Assembly: GCF_009933175.1 (NCBI RefSeq)
Contig: NZ_MAEJ01000008.1
Coordinates: forward strand, 62,001-126,000
Source of the DNA: Candidatus Enterococcus huntleyi
Lineage (GTDB): Bacteria > Bacillota > Bacilli > Lactobacillales > Enterococcaceae
Direction of reading: 5' to 3'
Length of the DNA: 64,000 nucleotides
A model generated the notes under the pieces. The model was not told the DNA's origin and ran no database searches. It saw nothing but the letters and a program-made list of their open reading frames with translations. Numbering within the stretch: the first letter of the stretch is position 1; each line of letters begins with the position of its first letter. Shown here one piece after another: positions 7,255 to 15,240 of the stretch. Position numbers and translations under genes: made by a program.

Positions 7255-8052
7255 TTAATCTACATAATTCGATTTTGAGTTGTTTAGCCATGCGTAACCT
7301 AGACCCATCACTAAACCACCCCCAATATAATTCCCGATTAAAGCGAAAATTAAATTGTGAGCAACACTACCAGCAGTCATTGCTGCTAGTCCACCATTTG
7401 AAGCTGCATAAGCCAAAGTAAAGGCTGGGAAGTTTGCGATAACGTGTTCGTAGCCTAAGAAGGCAAAGATAAAGATAATGAAGATAATCGCTGCTACTTT
7501 ACCAGCATCATCCTTCATTCTCATACTCACCAAAACGGCTATGTTTACGACAATATTTGCAAACATCGCTTCTACTAAAATCTGAATGGTCGACTTCTCT
7601 AATTTTGCCGTAATTCCTTCAAACATATAGTTATCCAGTGGCAAATTTTGAAAAGGTGCAGTCAACGAAATCAAGTAACCAAAGACTAATCCACCAATTA
7701 AGTTGAATAAAATACAGGTGAATAAAATCTTAGCAGCCATCGATAAATTAATTTTTTTACGATACACTCCAACGGTCATATATAACATGTTCGACGTTCC
7801 TAATTCTGCGTTCATATATAAAATCATGACAAGAGACCAACTAAACATAAATGCATAAAGAATCTTTCCTAAACCATGCACCATCGCTTCACCTTTCATC
7901 GCAATGGCAAACGCAATAGCAGTACCTAACGTTAAAAATAGACAAGCCAGCATCGCACGAACAGCATAACGCATGTAACTATTTTCAATTAGATTGACTT
8001 TCTTTTCTATAGAAGAATCAATCTTCTCAAATAAAGGTGATACAGGATTCAT
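7255..8052 (-). CDS. Formate/nitrite transporter family channel
   Basis: Membrane protein of the FNT family (FocA/NirC/YfdC), 265 residues, six predicted membrane segments. Family signatures are AELGTSNMLYMTVGVYRKK (loop after helix 2), TCILFNLIGGLVFGYLIS, and AHNLIFALIGNYIGGGLVMG near the C-terminus. It probably moves formate or another small anion; no pyruvate formate-lyase gene is next to it, so the substrate is not fixed. It has its own promoter (8092-8120) divergent from rpsD and a terminator downstream. Confidence 0.9.
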   Translation of the reverse strand: MNPVSPLFEKIDSSIEKKVNLIENSYMRYAVRAMLACLFLTLGTAIAFAIAMKGEAMVHGLGKILYAFMFSWSLVMILYMNAELGTSNMLYMTVGVYRKKINLSMAAKILFTCILFNLIGGLVFGYLISLTAPFQNLPLDNYMFEGITAKLEKSTIQILVEAMFANIVVNIAVLVSMRMKDDAGKVAAIIFIIFIFAFLGYEHVIANFPAFTLAYAASNGGLAAMTAGSVAHNLIFALIGNYIGGGLVMGLGYAWLNNSKSNYVD

Positions 8053-8091
8053 GTTTTTTTCTCCTTTTCTATAACAAAAATCTACAATTAT

Positions 8092-8120
8092 ATTCTAAAG
8101 AGGAAACGTTAATTTGTAAA
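8092..8120 (-). promoter_or_regulatory. Promoter of the formate/nitrite transporter gene
   Basis: Minus strand TTTACA (8115-8120) and TAGAAT (8092-8097) with a 17-bp spacer, about 40 bp before the ATG. Confidence 0.55.
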
Positions 8121-8182
8121 GTTATTTTTGAAAATATTGACTTTTTTCTGAAAAACTTCTCACTATTTACATCCGAAACTAC

Positions 8183-8212
8183 TTGACTTTACTTGAAAAA
8201 ATGCCGTATACT
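8183..8212 (+). promoter_or_regulatory. rpsD promoter
   Basis: TTGACT (8183-8188) and TATACT (8207-8212) with an 18-bp spacer; the transcript would start near 8219, giving a leader of about 175 bases. Confidence 0.8.
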
Positions 8213-8221
8213 AGTGATTGT

Positions 8222-8361
8222 GTAAAATAATGCAGCAGAAGAATAATAGCTCGTCCCCAGTTTGTTGCCCCGTTTCGGGTTCAATTGCGTAACCGCGGCT
8301 GCAAAGGTGAAGATTGGAGAACAAACTGTACGAATATGAATTGTTCAACGGATTATTTTAC
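8222..8361 (+). promoter_or_regulatory. Structured rpsD leader, candidate S4 autoregulatory RNA
   Basis: The leader is closed by a perfect 10-bp long-range stem, GTAAAATAAT (8222-8231) with ATTATTTTAC (8352-8361). Inside, CAGTTTGTT (8258-8266) pairs with AACAAACTG (8320-8328), enclosing a CCCG-TTT-CGGG hairpin. In Bacillus subtilis rpsD is repressed by its own product through a leader, so S4 feedback is likely here; that extension is inference. Confidence 0.65.
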
Positions 8362-8394
8362 TCCAAAAAACTTATTTTATTGGAGGAACTTTAA

Positions 8395-9006
8395 ATGTCT
8401 CGTTATACTGGCCCATCTTGGAAAGTATCACGTCGTCTAGGAATCTCTTTATCAGGAACTGGTAAAGAACTAGAACGTCGCCCTTATGCACCTGGTCAAC
8501 ACGGACCAAACAGCCGTGGAAAATTATCTGAATACGGTATGCAAATGGCTGAAAAACAAAAATTACGTCACACTTATGGAATCAACGAACGTCAATTCCG
8601 TAACATGTTCGTAAAAGCTAGCAAAATTAAAGAAGGTAAACATGGGGTTAACTTCATCATCTTACTAGAACAACGTTTAGATAACGTTGTTTACCGCCTT
8701 GGTTTAGCAACTACTCGTCGTCAAGCACGTCAATTAGTTAACCATGGTCACGTTTTAGTTGATGGAAAACGCGTTGATATTCCTTCATACCACGTAGAAG
8801 TAGGTCAAGTGATCTCTATCCGTGAAAAATCTAAAAACATCGTAACTGTTAAAGAAGCAGTTGAAGCAATTGTTGGACGTCCAGCATTCGTAAGCTTCGA
8901 TACTGAAAAATTAGAAGGATCACTAACTCGTTTACCAGAACGTGACGAATTACATCCTGAAATCGACGAATCTCTAATCGTTGAATTCTACAACAAAAAA
9001 CTTTAA
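8395..9006 (+). CDS. rpsD: Small ribosomal subunit protein S4 (uS4)
   Basis: Primary 16S rRNA-binding protein of the 30S subunit, 203 residues, full length. It begins [19 protein letters not shown], lacks the Zn-binding cysteines found in some S4 forms, and has the S4 RNA-binding domain [19 protein letters not shown]...[13 protein letters not shown] at about 93-155. It ends EFYNKKL. The ribosome site TGGAGGA lies ten bases before the ATG. It is monocistronic with a long leader. The last codons are the attachment site of the island that follows: the integration event restored the C-terminus exactly. Confidence 0.98.
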   Translation: MSRYTGPSWKVSRRLGISLSGTGKELERRPYAPGQHGPNSRGKLSEYGMQMAEKQKLRHTYGINERQFRNMFVKASKIKEGKHGVNFIILLEQRLDNVVYRLGLATTRRQARQLVNHGHVLVDGKRVDIPSYHVEVGQVISIREKSKNIVTVKEAVEAIVGRPAFVSFDTEKLEGSLTRLPERDELHPEIDESLIVEFYNKKL

Positions 9007-9013
9007 GAGTTTT
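8985..9013 (+). repeat. Attachment site left copy (attL core)
   Basis: 29 bp covering the last codons and stop of rpsD (from ATTCTACAACAAAAAACTTT on), repeated exactly at 16268-16296. The integrase gene stands just inside this copy. Confidence 0.8.
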
Positions 9014-9020
9014 TACAAAG

Positions 9021-9060
9021 CACTCAAATCCTTTTATATCAAGGATTTGGGTGTTTTTTT
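9021..9060 (+). terminator. rpsD terminator, element-derived copy
   Basis: CACTCAAATCCTT-TTATATC-AAGGATTTGGGTG followed by seven T. The corresponding terminator beside the right attachment copy (16300-16334) has a different stem but the same flanking sequence. Confidence 0.88.
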
Positions 9061-9087
9061 CATCTCTTAAAATTAATAAAATCGGGT

Positions 9088-9110
9088 TTGACTTAGTTTT
9101 TGACTTAGTT
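9088..9110. repeat. Arm-type repeat near attL
   Basis: TTGACTTAG-TTTT-TGACTTAGTT, two tandem TTGACTTAGTT units, identical to 16143-16165. Position beside both attachment sites suggests integrase arm binding; inferred. Confidence 0.55.
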
Positions 9111-9112
9111 AC

Positions 9113-9724
9113 TTATTCAGCAAAATAATTCATCAACGTATCTACTGTCTTTTGACTAATGCCTTCTCCAACATGAGTATAGGTATCCAATGTTGTTTTT
9201 ATACTAGAATGTCCTAGTCGAGTTTGAACTTCTTTGGCTGTGGCTTTACTCTCGAATAAAAGAGTCGCATGAGTATGGCGCAACCCATGCGTATTGATAT
9301 CGGGCAGCCCGGCATTTTTAGTGATTCTTTTTAACATATCATAGATACTTGCATTATGAAGGATCTTGCCATTCCTTGAAAGAAATATATGAGCAGTATC
9401 TTTTCGCGCAACGATAGTAAAATAGTCCTCTTGCTTCTTTCTAAATGAGGATAACCTTTCTAATGTGTTTTCATCTATTATGACCACTCGATTAGAGGCA
9501 ACATTTTTTGGTGTTCCAACTACCCAACCTTCATCGGTAAAGGTAAATGTCTTTGTAATCGATATTGTACATTTCTCGAAATCTATGTCTGACCAATTCA
9601 ATGCTGTACATTCACCTATCCTCATTCCTGATTGAGCCAATAGTCGAAATACTATCTTCTGAACTTCATTAATATAAGGAACAACAATAACTTGTAAAAG
9701 CGCTCCTAGTTTCATATCTTTCAT
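9113..9724 (-). pseudogene. Tyrosine recombinase (integrase), N-terminally truncated
   Basis: C-terminal catalytic half of a phage/ICE-type integrase, 203 residues where about 380-400 are usual. All catalytic residues are visible: Arg in QSGMRIGEC, the H-x-x-R box HGLRHTHA, GH in LGHSSI and the nucleophile Tyr in LDTYTHVG. The N-terminal arm-binding and SAM-like core-binding domains are absent; upstream sequence turns into the IS91-like remnant. The gene ends just inside attL, so it once moved this island. The fragment probably cannot act alone. Confidence 0.85.
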
Positions 9725-9760
9725 GCCTATAAGAATACCAACTGAAATTTTAAATATATA

Positions 9761-10712
9761 TTAATTTATGAGACAAGACGTACAAAATCTACGAATCATT
9801 CTAAAATGAGTATCTGGAATATGACGAATAAGTGCCTTTATGAATTCCTCTACAGTCATGGTCATCGTTTCTTTTGTATTTGGTTCGCTTGTCTTTTTAA
9901 TGAAACATCACCATTCCCCCGTCATACATTACTAACCGACCAAGGGCGATTGGCCCTCGTTTCATATAGCGGCTAATGTAATTTAATAGTCCCTTCGTAT
10001 TCGTCCGACTTCGTTTCGGCGCATATACATAAAATCCATCACCATTTTTCGTGTATGCTTTCTGAAGAGCTCCTTGAACTCTTCGTTTGTGCCAATCAGG
10101 TAGTATACGACGAATTAGCTTTAAGACAGCGTTTTGCCAATATTTTCGCAACATCGAATAAGGAATATAGTCATATGTTTCCCACGTTCCTTGTTCGGTC
10201 ACGCCTCTCATGGTGACCACCATATGAACATGAGGATTAAATTCTAATTTCGAGCCAAAGGTATGCAGAGTAGCCACAATGCCAGGTTGCATATGATGCT
10301 TTCCAAAAAATTCTAGGACAATACGTGCCGCTTCGTCCATCAAACCTTTCGAAAGAGCTTCTCGATAGCCGGCAATCAAAAAAATATTTCTCAATCCTTC
10401 ATCTATCATGAAAATCACATGTCGATGAACCACACGAAACAAATCATTGGCTGTGACCTCTGCCCACTTTTGACTTTCGCCTACTGAACAGGTTGGACAA
10501 AACTTCCCTTTACAACTTAATGGAATGAGCTTCACGTCATGACAGCCGTCGCAAACCAGCAATCGATAGCCCTTTTGGATATCTCTACAGAATTGAAATT
10601 TTTTGACTTCTTTCCTAACCACAGGACGGATTCTTCGTCCATATCTCTCCAAGAAACGTTCCCAATGCTTATGTTTGTCAAAGAAAATAGCTTGAAGAAG
10701 ATTCTTTTTCAT
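9761..10712 (-). pseudogene. IS91-family transposase, frameshifted and 3' truncated
   Basis: Rolling-circle (HUH) transposase. The first 271 codons are open: N-terminal Zn finger with CDGCHD and KGKFCPTCSVGES, HUH motif FNPHVHMVV at about 165, and the paired tyrosines in NYISRYMKR near 244. The frame stops at 9897 (...GGMVMFH). In a shifted frame the protein continues with VEEFIKALIRHIPDTHFRMI, a well-known IS91-family C-terminal stretch, to a stop at 9761, so a frameshift lies near 9900. The end of the family protein is missing. The insertion removed the 5' half of the integrase gene. Confidence 0.85.
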
Positions 10713-10807
10713 ACCCTTATTTCACAAAGATTCCGGACAAATGAAAAGGGCTAGAAAGCTTATCATTAAAAGCTTTCTAGCACCCTTATTTTTTATAATC
10801 CCTTTAA
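10651..10807 (-). repeat. IS91-like element terminus, copy 1
   Basis: 157 bp that include the transposase start region, a perfect 12-bp hairpin GCTAGAAAGCTT (10750-10761) / AAGCTTTCTAGC (10770-10781) and the element end at about 10807. Copy 2 is at 15870-16025 in the same orientation, almost identical. The hairpin resembles the terminus of rolling-circle IS elements on the 5' side of the transposase. Confidence 0.8.
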
Positions 10808-11272
10808 TGTCAAAAAATGGAGCCCAATCTCTTTTTTCAATTCGTTCATACAATCAAGCTTATTCTTCATGACTTGCGCATCAGAAATTTTTTTATTAGG
10901 CAAGCCATCTTCAATATTGAGGCCAACAGCTCCGCCAAATAGCAATTGTTTAGTATTCTCGTAAATTTGGCTATCATTCTCGCCATAACCTCTTTCAAAA
11001 TCGACAGATAACGGAATCGTAATTCTCTTCGTAACTCTCCTAACAGTTTCAAGTAGGATGTTAAGTGGTAATACTTCACCATCGGAAAAGCCATTCGCAA
11101 AAGCTATTCCCGCACTAGTAGTCGCAAGGGCTTCAAAGCCCCTTTCTTCAAAAATCCGTGCTCCACCAGCATCCCAAATATTTGGCAACACGAATATTCC
11201 CTCTCGCTTGTGCATTTCTTGAAATTGAGCTGCCTTGTCTTTTTGATTTTGAGTAATAATCATTCTATTCAC
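10793..11272 (-). pseudogene. PEP mutase/isocitrate lyase family protein, C-terminally truncated
   Basis: N-terminal 159 residues of a protein of the phosphoenolpyruvate mutase/isocitrate lyase superfamily (usual length about 250-280). Family phrases are FVLPNIWDAGGARIFEERGF, ATTSAGIAFANGFSDGE, IPLSVDFERGYG (metal-binding region) and GAVGLNIEDG. The last few residues (LKGL) come from the IS91-like terminus that begins at 10807, so the catalytic barrel is incomplete. It is divergent from the ArsR-like gene at 11345, with about 70 bp between, and may have been regulated by it. Confidence 0.82.
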
Positions 11273-11344
11273 TTCTCTCTTCTGATATGATGATTATAAA
11301 TTACTATAAAGATACTTTGATGGCGGTCGAAGTATAGAAAAGAG

Positions 11345-12079
11345 ATGAAACGAATGGATGGCACACCAAATCTTCCAGAAACAATCCAGCTTATTGGCGA
11401 TCCTACAAGAATAGAATTACTGACAGGTATGATCGAAAATCGCTATTATACGGTCACTGAGCTTTCAAAAAGAACGCATGTCTCTCTCAGTACGACATCC
11501 TACCATTTAAAGAAATTGTCTAACATAGAATGGATAGACACCTATAAGCAAGGAAAAAATGTCTACTATGGACTGATTAACGATTCTATTACCAACATCA
11601 TAGAATTATTAATGACAATCTCCGCACCCCAAAAAATCAATTCTTATAACCAAAAGAAAGAGTACTTGGAAATAAAAGAAGCGCGCACCTGTTATTCTTA
11701 TTTAGCAGGTGAGTTCGGAGTAGACCTGTTTGATTTTATGCTAGAAAAGCATTATCTGGAAAATAAAAATCATGAGGATGCTATGACTGAAGCAGACACT
11801 GGATTTTTCAGAAGGATTGGTATAAGAGCGCCCGAATCCTTAAATGGAAAGCTTTGTATGGATTGGAGTGAACGCAGATTCCATCTTGCGGGGACTTTAG
11901 GTTCAGAGATTTGTTCAACCTTTTTACGACAGGGCTGGATCGTAAAATCTACTAAAAACAGGAGTATCGTTTTGTTAGTGGCTTCTCCAGAATGGCTGAA
12001 GACTATCTATGAAAATTCAAAAAGAATGAGAATTCATAGTAACAGACCGTGCTCTCACTCTAGGACAATGGTGAACTAA
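11345..12079 (+). CDS. ArsR-type HTH transcriptional regulator with C-terminal effector region
   Basis: Regulator of 244 residues. The N-terminal winged helix (about 8-90) is ArsR-like: IQLIGDPTRIELLTGMIE, then TVTELSKRTHVSLSTTSYHLKKL as recognition helix. The C-terminal part has the phrases ARTCYSYLAGEFGVDLFDFML and CMDWSERRFHLAGTLGSEI, known from a subgroup of ArsR proteins that lack metal-binding cysteine pairs. A second ATG at 11354 has slightly better spacing to AAGAG. It is divergent from the truncated PEP-mutase gene and its TAA directly abuts the ATG of the WYL regulator, so the two are co-transcribed. Confidence 0.82.
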   Translation: MKRMDGTPNLPETIQLIGDPTRIELLTGMIENRYYTVTELSKRTHVSLSTTSYHLKKLSNIEWIDTYKQGKNVYYGLINDSITNIIELLMTISAPQKINSYNQKKEYLEIKEARTCYSYLAGEFGVDLFDFMLEKHYLENKNHEDAMTEADTGFFRRIGIRAPESLNGKLCMDWSERRFHLAGTLGSEICSTFLRQGWIVKSTKNRSIVLLVASPEWLKTIYENSKRMRIHSNRPCSHSRTMVN

Positions 12080-12997
12080 ATGAAAAAAATAGAACGAATA
12101 CTGGCGGTTATTGTGCTGCTTTTAGAAAATGATGTTATCACTACTTCGGAGTTAGCGGAAAGATTCGATGTATCTAAAAGAACTGTTTTTCGAGATATCC
12201 AAACAATTGAAAATGCAGGCTTTCCGATCAGCTCCAGCTATGGTCGAAATGGTGGCATCTCACTTATTGATTCCTTCAAGCTTCGATCATTAAGCCTTAC
12301 AGAGGTTGAAAAGAAACTCATTTTGGATTCCTTAGCGATCAACGAAAAAATAATTGGTGAAACCCTTGAACCAAGTGTTTTGAAAGAAAAGGTTCGACTA
12401 TTAGCAAATGCTGCTCTAGAAGATCAGTCATTGTCACTGGGCTCTCCCACTGTTCATCGCCCAGTGATTGAGCACCATATCTATGCTATAAATAAGCAAA
12501 TTCGCAAATCACTGAATGAAAAGCTAAAAGCGGTGATCACATACATAGATGGCCAAGGTGATCAAACAACTCGGACAGTTCACCCCCACGAGTTGGGACT
12601 CTTCAACGGAAGCTGGTTTTTACGCGCTTATTGTGAGAAACGGCAAGCTTTTCGTTTTTTTAAAGTAACTAGAATCCGATCTTTTGTCTCAACCTCCGAA
12701 AATTTTAATCTAAGATTTGATGACAAAGCTGACCTTGCACCTTCTAAAGAATTTCAAATTAAGTTGGAATTCAAAAGATCAATGTTGGGTAAATTGTATG
12801 ATTACTATATAGAAGAGGAACTGCAAATTATTGAAGATAAAATACACGTACATTTCTCCTCTTCATCCATTGAAGAAACTGCAACCTACCTTCTTCGATT
12901 CCAAGGAAATGTAACTATTTTAGAACCAGATGAGTTGAAGCAACAATACACACGAATCATACAAAAAATAAATAATTCTTTAAATGATGACATATAG
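12080..12997 (+). CDS. YafY/DeoR-type regulator with WYL domain
   Basis: Transcriptional regulator of 305 residues. The N-terminal HTH is KIERILAVIVLLLENDVITTSELAERFDVSKRTVFRDIQTIENAG (typical HTH_11). The C-terminal half has a WYL-type ligand-binding fold, with HPHELGLFNGSWFLRAYCEKR in place of the canonical WYL stretch, and a WCX-like end. WYL proteins often sense nucleotides or nucleic acids; the ligand here is unknown. It starts right after the stop of the ArsR-like gene. A 56-bp gap with AAAGGCGG separates it from the GyrI-like gene, which may belong to the same transcript. Confidence 0.87.
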   Translation: MKKIERILAVIVLLLENDVITTSELAERFDVSKRTVFRDIQTIENAGFPISSSYGRNGGISLIDSFKLRSLSLTEVEKKLILDSLAINEKIIGETLEPSVLKEKVRLLANAALEDQSLSLGSPTVHRPVIEHHIYAINKQIRKSLNEKLKAVITYIDGQGDQTTRTVHPHELGLFNGSWFLRAYCEKRQAFRFFKVTRIRSFVSTSENFNLRFDDKADLAPSKEFQIKLEFKRSMLGKLYDYYIEEELQIIEDKIHVHFSSSSIEETATYLLRFQGNVTILEPDELKQQYTRIIQKINNSLNDDI

Positions 12998-13053
12998 TTG
13001 TCAGTGTTGGTAGTGCATACTATCAATATAAAAAGAAAAGGCGGCGATATTTA

Positions 13054-13530
13054 ATGAATCTACATTTACAAAAAAAAGCAGCATTTAAAGTACTCGGTTT
13101 TAAAAACCAATTTCCAGTTATTGATAGGAAAGAAAATTTTGAAGAGATTGCTTCTATGTGGGCGGCTCTGACTCCTGAAAAAATGTCTCAGCTACTATCC
13201 GTTTCTGACGGTGAAGTGAATGGCTTTCTAGGTGTTTCTGACGAACGTGGGGAAGAAAACTTTAACTACGTTATTGGAACAACTAGTAAGGTAGATGAAC
13301 AAGAAGGATTGGAACACATTGATTTTCCTAAAGCTGAATGGCTTAAATTCGAGTGTACAGGCCCTATTCCGAATGCTATGATGGCTTTGAAAAAAGAAAT
13401 TATTTATAGCTGGTTACCAAGCTCCGAATTTCAACAGTTGCCATTCCCTCGTTTCGAAATTTATTTTCAAGGAGATATGTCTGCTGAATCATACCGAAGT
13501 GAATTATGGATACCTGTGAAAAGGAGGTAA
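13054..13530 (+). CDS. GyrI-like/AraC effector-binding domain protein
   Basis: Stand-alone small-molecule-binding protein of 158 residues, GyrI-like fold (SOUL-like barrel). It shows the usual opening KKAAFKVLGFKNQFPV, a middle GFLGVSDERGEENFNYVIGT, and the end FPRFEIYFQGDMSAESYRSELWIPVKR, which matches the family's final strand before the acidic patch. No DNA-binding domain is present. WYL regulators are often paired with GyrI-like proteins, which fits the gene order. Its last codons contain the AAGGAGG ribosome site for the next (frameshifted) gene. Confidence 0.83.
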   Translation: MNLHLQKKAAFKVLGFKNQFPVIDRKENFEEIASMWAALTPEKMSQLLSVSDGEVNGFLGVSDERGEENFNYVIGTTSKVDEQEGLEHIDFPKAEWLKFECTGPIPNAMMALKKEIIYSWLPSSEFQQLPFPRFEIYFQGDMSAESYRSELWIPVKRR

Positions 13531-13535
13531 CACAA

Positions 13536-13926
13536 ATGGAAGCTTTTTCTGACCTTAACGTAAAAAAGAAAATTTGATGGATACCCATCTGTTAAAAGAG
13601 AAGCTTTATTAGAAATCCGCCAGTTGATTTTTGATATTGCTAGAGACCTATCCCCTGATGAAAGTATCATAGAAAGTTTGAAGTGGAATCAACCTTCCTA
13701 TGCCGTAAAAAAGGGAACACCTATCCGCTTAGATACTTTTGGTGTGGATAAGATTGCCCTTTTCTTTCATTGCCAAACACATCTTATTGAACAATTCCGA
13801 GAAATGTTTCAAGGAGATTTAGAATTTTCTAAAAATAGAGCAATCATTCTTGATCCCACTCAGTCACTACCAATGGATGATTTGCGTGTGTGTATCCAAA
13901 TGGGCTTAACTTATCATCGCACGTAG
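13536..13926 (+). pseudogene. DUF1801 (YdhG-like) protein, frameshifted near its start
   Basis: ATG at 13536 follows a strong AAGGAGG site, but after MEAFSDLNVKKKI the frame meets TGA. Removing one A in the run near 13561-13572 joins it to the open frame KFDGYPSVKREALLEIRQLI...LTYHRT ending at 13926, which is a normal DUF1801 protein (phrases ESLKWNQPSYAVKKGT, FGVDKIALFFHCQT). So a one-base shift in an A-rich tract disrupts it, unless the base is a sequencing error. It is coupled to the GyrI-like gene. An intact family member is at 32227. Confidence 0.75.
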
Positions 13927-14047
13927 ATGGTCGGTTCCGATGATTTAAAATACCATAGTCAACCTTAAAGTACTAATCAGCCTCTCTTTGATATGCTCCC
14001 CTATCTAGGACAAAGAAATAAGTAAATTCTAGATAGGGGTATTTGTT

Positions 14048-14368
14048 ATGAGAAAAAGAAGTATGAAGCTCACGCCAGAAGAACGTCTAAAGATAGTCGA
14101 AAGTTGTATTAGGCATGAAATGAGTATAAGTGGTGCCGCTAAGGAAGCCAGTGTCAACTAGATGACAATTAAAAATTGGTGCACCTTGTATGAAAATGAA
14201 GGACCCACTGGCTTGCTAGCTGCCAAGAAAAATAAGAACTATCCCAAAATGCTCATAAAGACTTCAAATCAGAAAGTGGTGGAAGTAGAATGAGTCAAAC
14301 CCGTGAAACCAGCCAAGAAGAACGTCATGCCATCGTATTGGACTGCCTTGCCCATGACAAAGACTATA
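14048..14368 (+). pseudogene. IS150-like orfA, 5' part
   Basis: First HTH of a two-HTH OrfA: MRKRSMKLTPEERLKIVESC, then GAAKEASVN, an in-frame TAG (14159-14161), and MTIKNWCTLYENEGPTGLLA ending in TGA at 14291. The second HTH begins in another frame at 14290 with MSQTRETSQEERHAIVLDCL and runs to TAT-A at 14365-14368, where the insert begins. Joining base 14368 to base 15241 restores a continuous frame (HDKDYSAMAIKYQVSYQN), which shows that the insert came later than the IS. Confidence 0.78.
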
Positions 14369-15236
14369 CCCTATTGGACACAAAAAAAGAAGGACTACTA
14401 GAATCCTTCCCTTGTCATATATTTTATTAAAACGCTTCTAATTGAGTTCGTTTACTACATAGTACTGACTGTTTTCTACAATAATGGATTGATAATTATT
14501 TATGGGAACTAGAGTAAGTTTATCTTTATATAAATTAAATGTTTCCTTTACACTCTCTGTAAACGGTTCTTCTATATAATGTGGCAGGGGAAAGAAATTA
14601 ATCACACTTAATGCTTTGGTATTATCTAGTTTTTTTCCCTCTTGTGGGTCGTCCATAAATCTTGCATAATCAACATCTGATGTTAATACTACTCCACCAG
14701 CAGATTCACCAATGTAGGGACACCCTTTTTTGATTTGCTCTTTTAAAGGTAGTAATAAATCTTTATTTTTCAATTCCTGTAATAAATAAAAGATATTTCC
14801 GCCAGAAATGACAATGGTTTGTGCTTCTTTAATTTTTTGGTAACAAACTTCTTTATCCTCTTTGGCGACATCTAATAGTTCTAGTTGATACCCTAAGTCA
14901 CTAAGTGTATCTTTTCCCTCTTCAATATATTCTGTGTACTCTTCGACATTTCCAGCAGTTGGAATAAACAGAATAGTACTGCCTTGTTCAATTTTGTTTT
15001 TGTTTAAAAAGTTTGAAATATTCTTTTTGTTTCCAGCCAAATATGAATTAATTAGAATATTATCCATTGTTTTTTATCCCCCTAGTCCTTAAAGTTGAGT
15101 GAACCCTAAAAGCGAACTAACGTTCCTTTTTTTAAGGTAACATTTTACATCCTTGTTATCAAGTAGTTTCTCTTCTTTATGAACTTATTATTATCCAAAA
15201 TATTATAAGGAAATTTCACTTCAAAGGATAATAGAG
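14369..15236. mobile_element. 868-bp insert with peptidase E gene inside IS150-like orfA
   Basis: The insert is flanked by TATA (14365-14368 and 15237-15240), consistent with a 4-bp target duplication. Its ends are similar in inverted orientation, CCCTATT at the left and, as complement of the right end, CTCTATT. No transposase is inside. This could be a small non-autonomous element that carries a gene, or an imprecise insertion that only looks so. Confidence 0.5.
14438..15067 (-). CDS. Peptidase E-like (family S51) protein
   Basis: Cytoplasmic serine peptidase family S51 (alpha-aspartyl dipeptidase/cyanophycinase relatives), 209 residues, normal length. Motifs: ILFIPTAGN at the N-terminus, VISGGNIFYLLQEL, the nucleophile elbow GESAGG (Ser at about 122) and a probable catalytic His in PLPHYIEEP (about 163). 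It may cleave N-terminal Asp-X dipeptides. It is alone in an 868-bp segment inserted in a transposase gene, opposite in strand, so it was carried in by transfer. No clear promoter was picked out for it. Confidence 0.87.
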   Translation of the reverse strand: MDNILINSYLAGNKKNISNFLNKNKIEQGSTILFIPTAGNVEEYTEYIEEGKDTLSDLGYQLELLDVAKEDKEVCYQKIKEAQTIVISGGNIFYLLQELKNKDLLLPLKEQIKKGCPYIGESAGGVVLTSDVDYARFMDDPQEGKKLDNTKALSVINFFPLPHYIEEPFTESVKETFNLYKDKLTLVPINNYQSIIVENSQYYVVNELN

Positions 15237-15240
15237 TATA

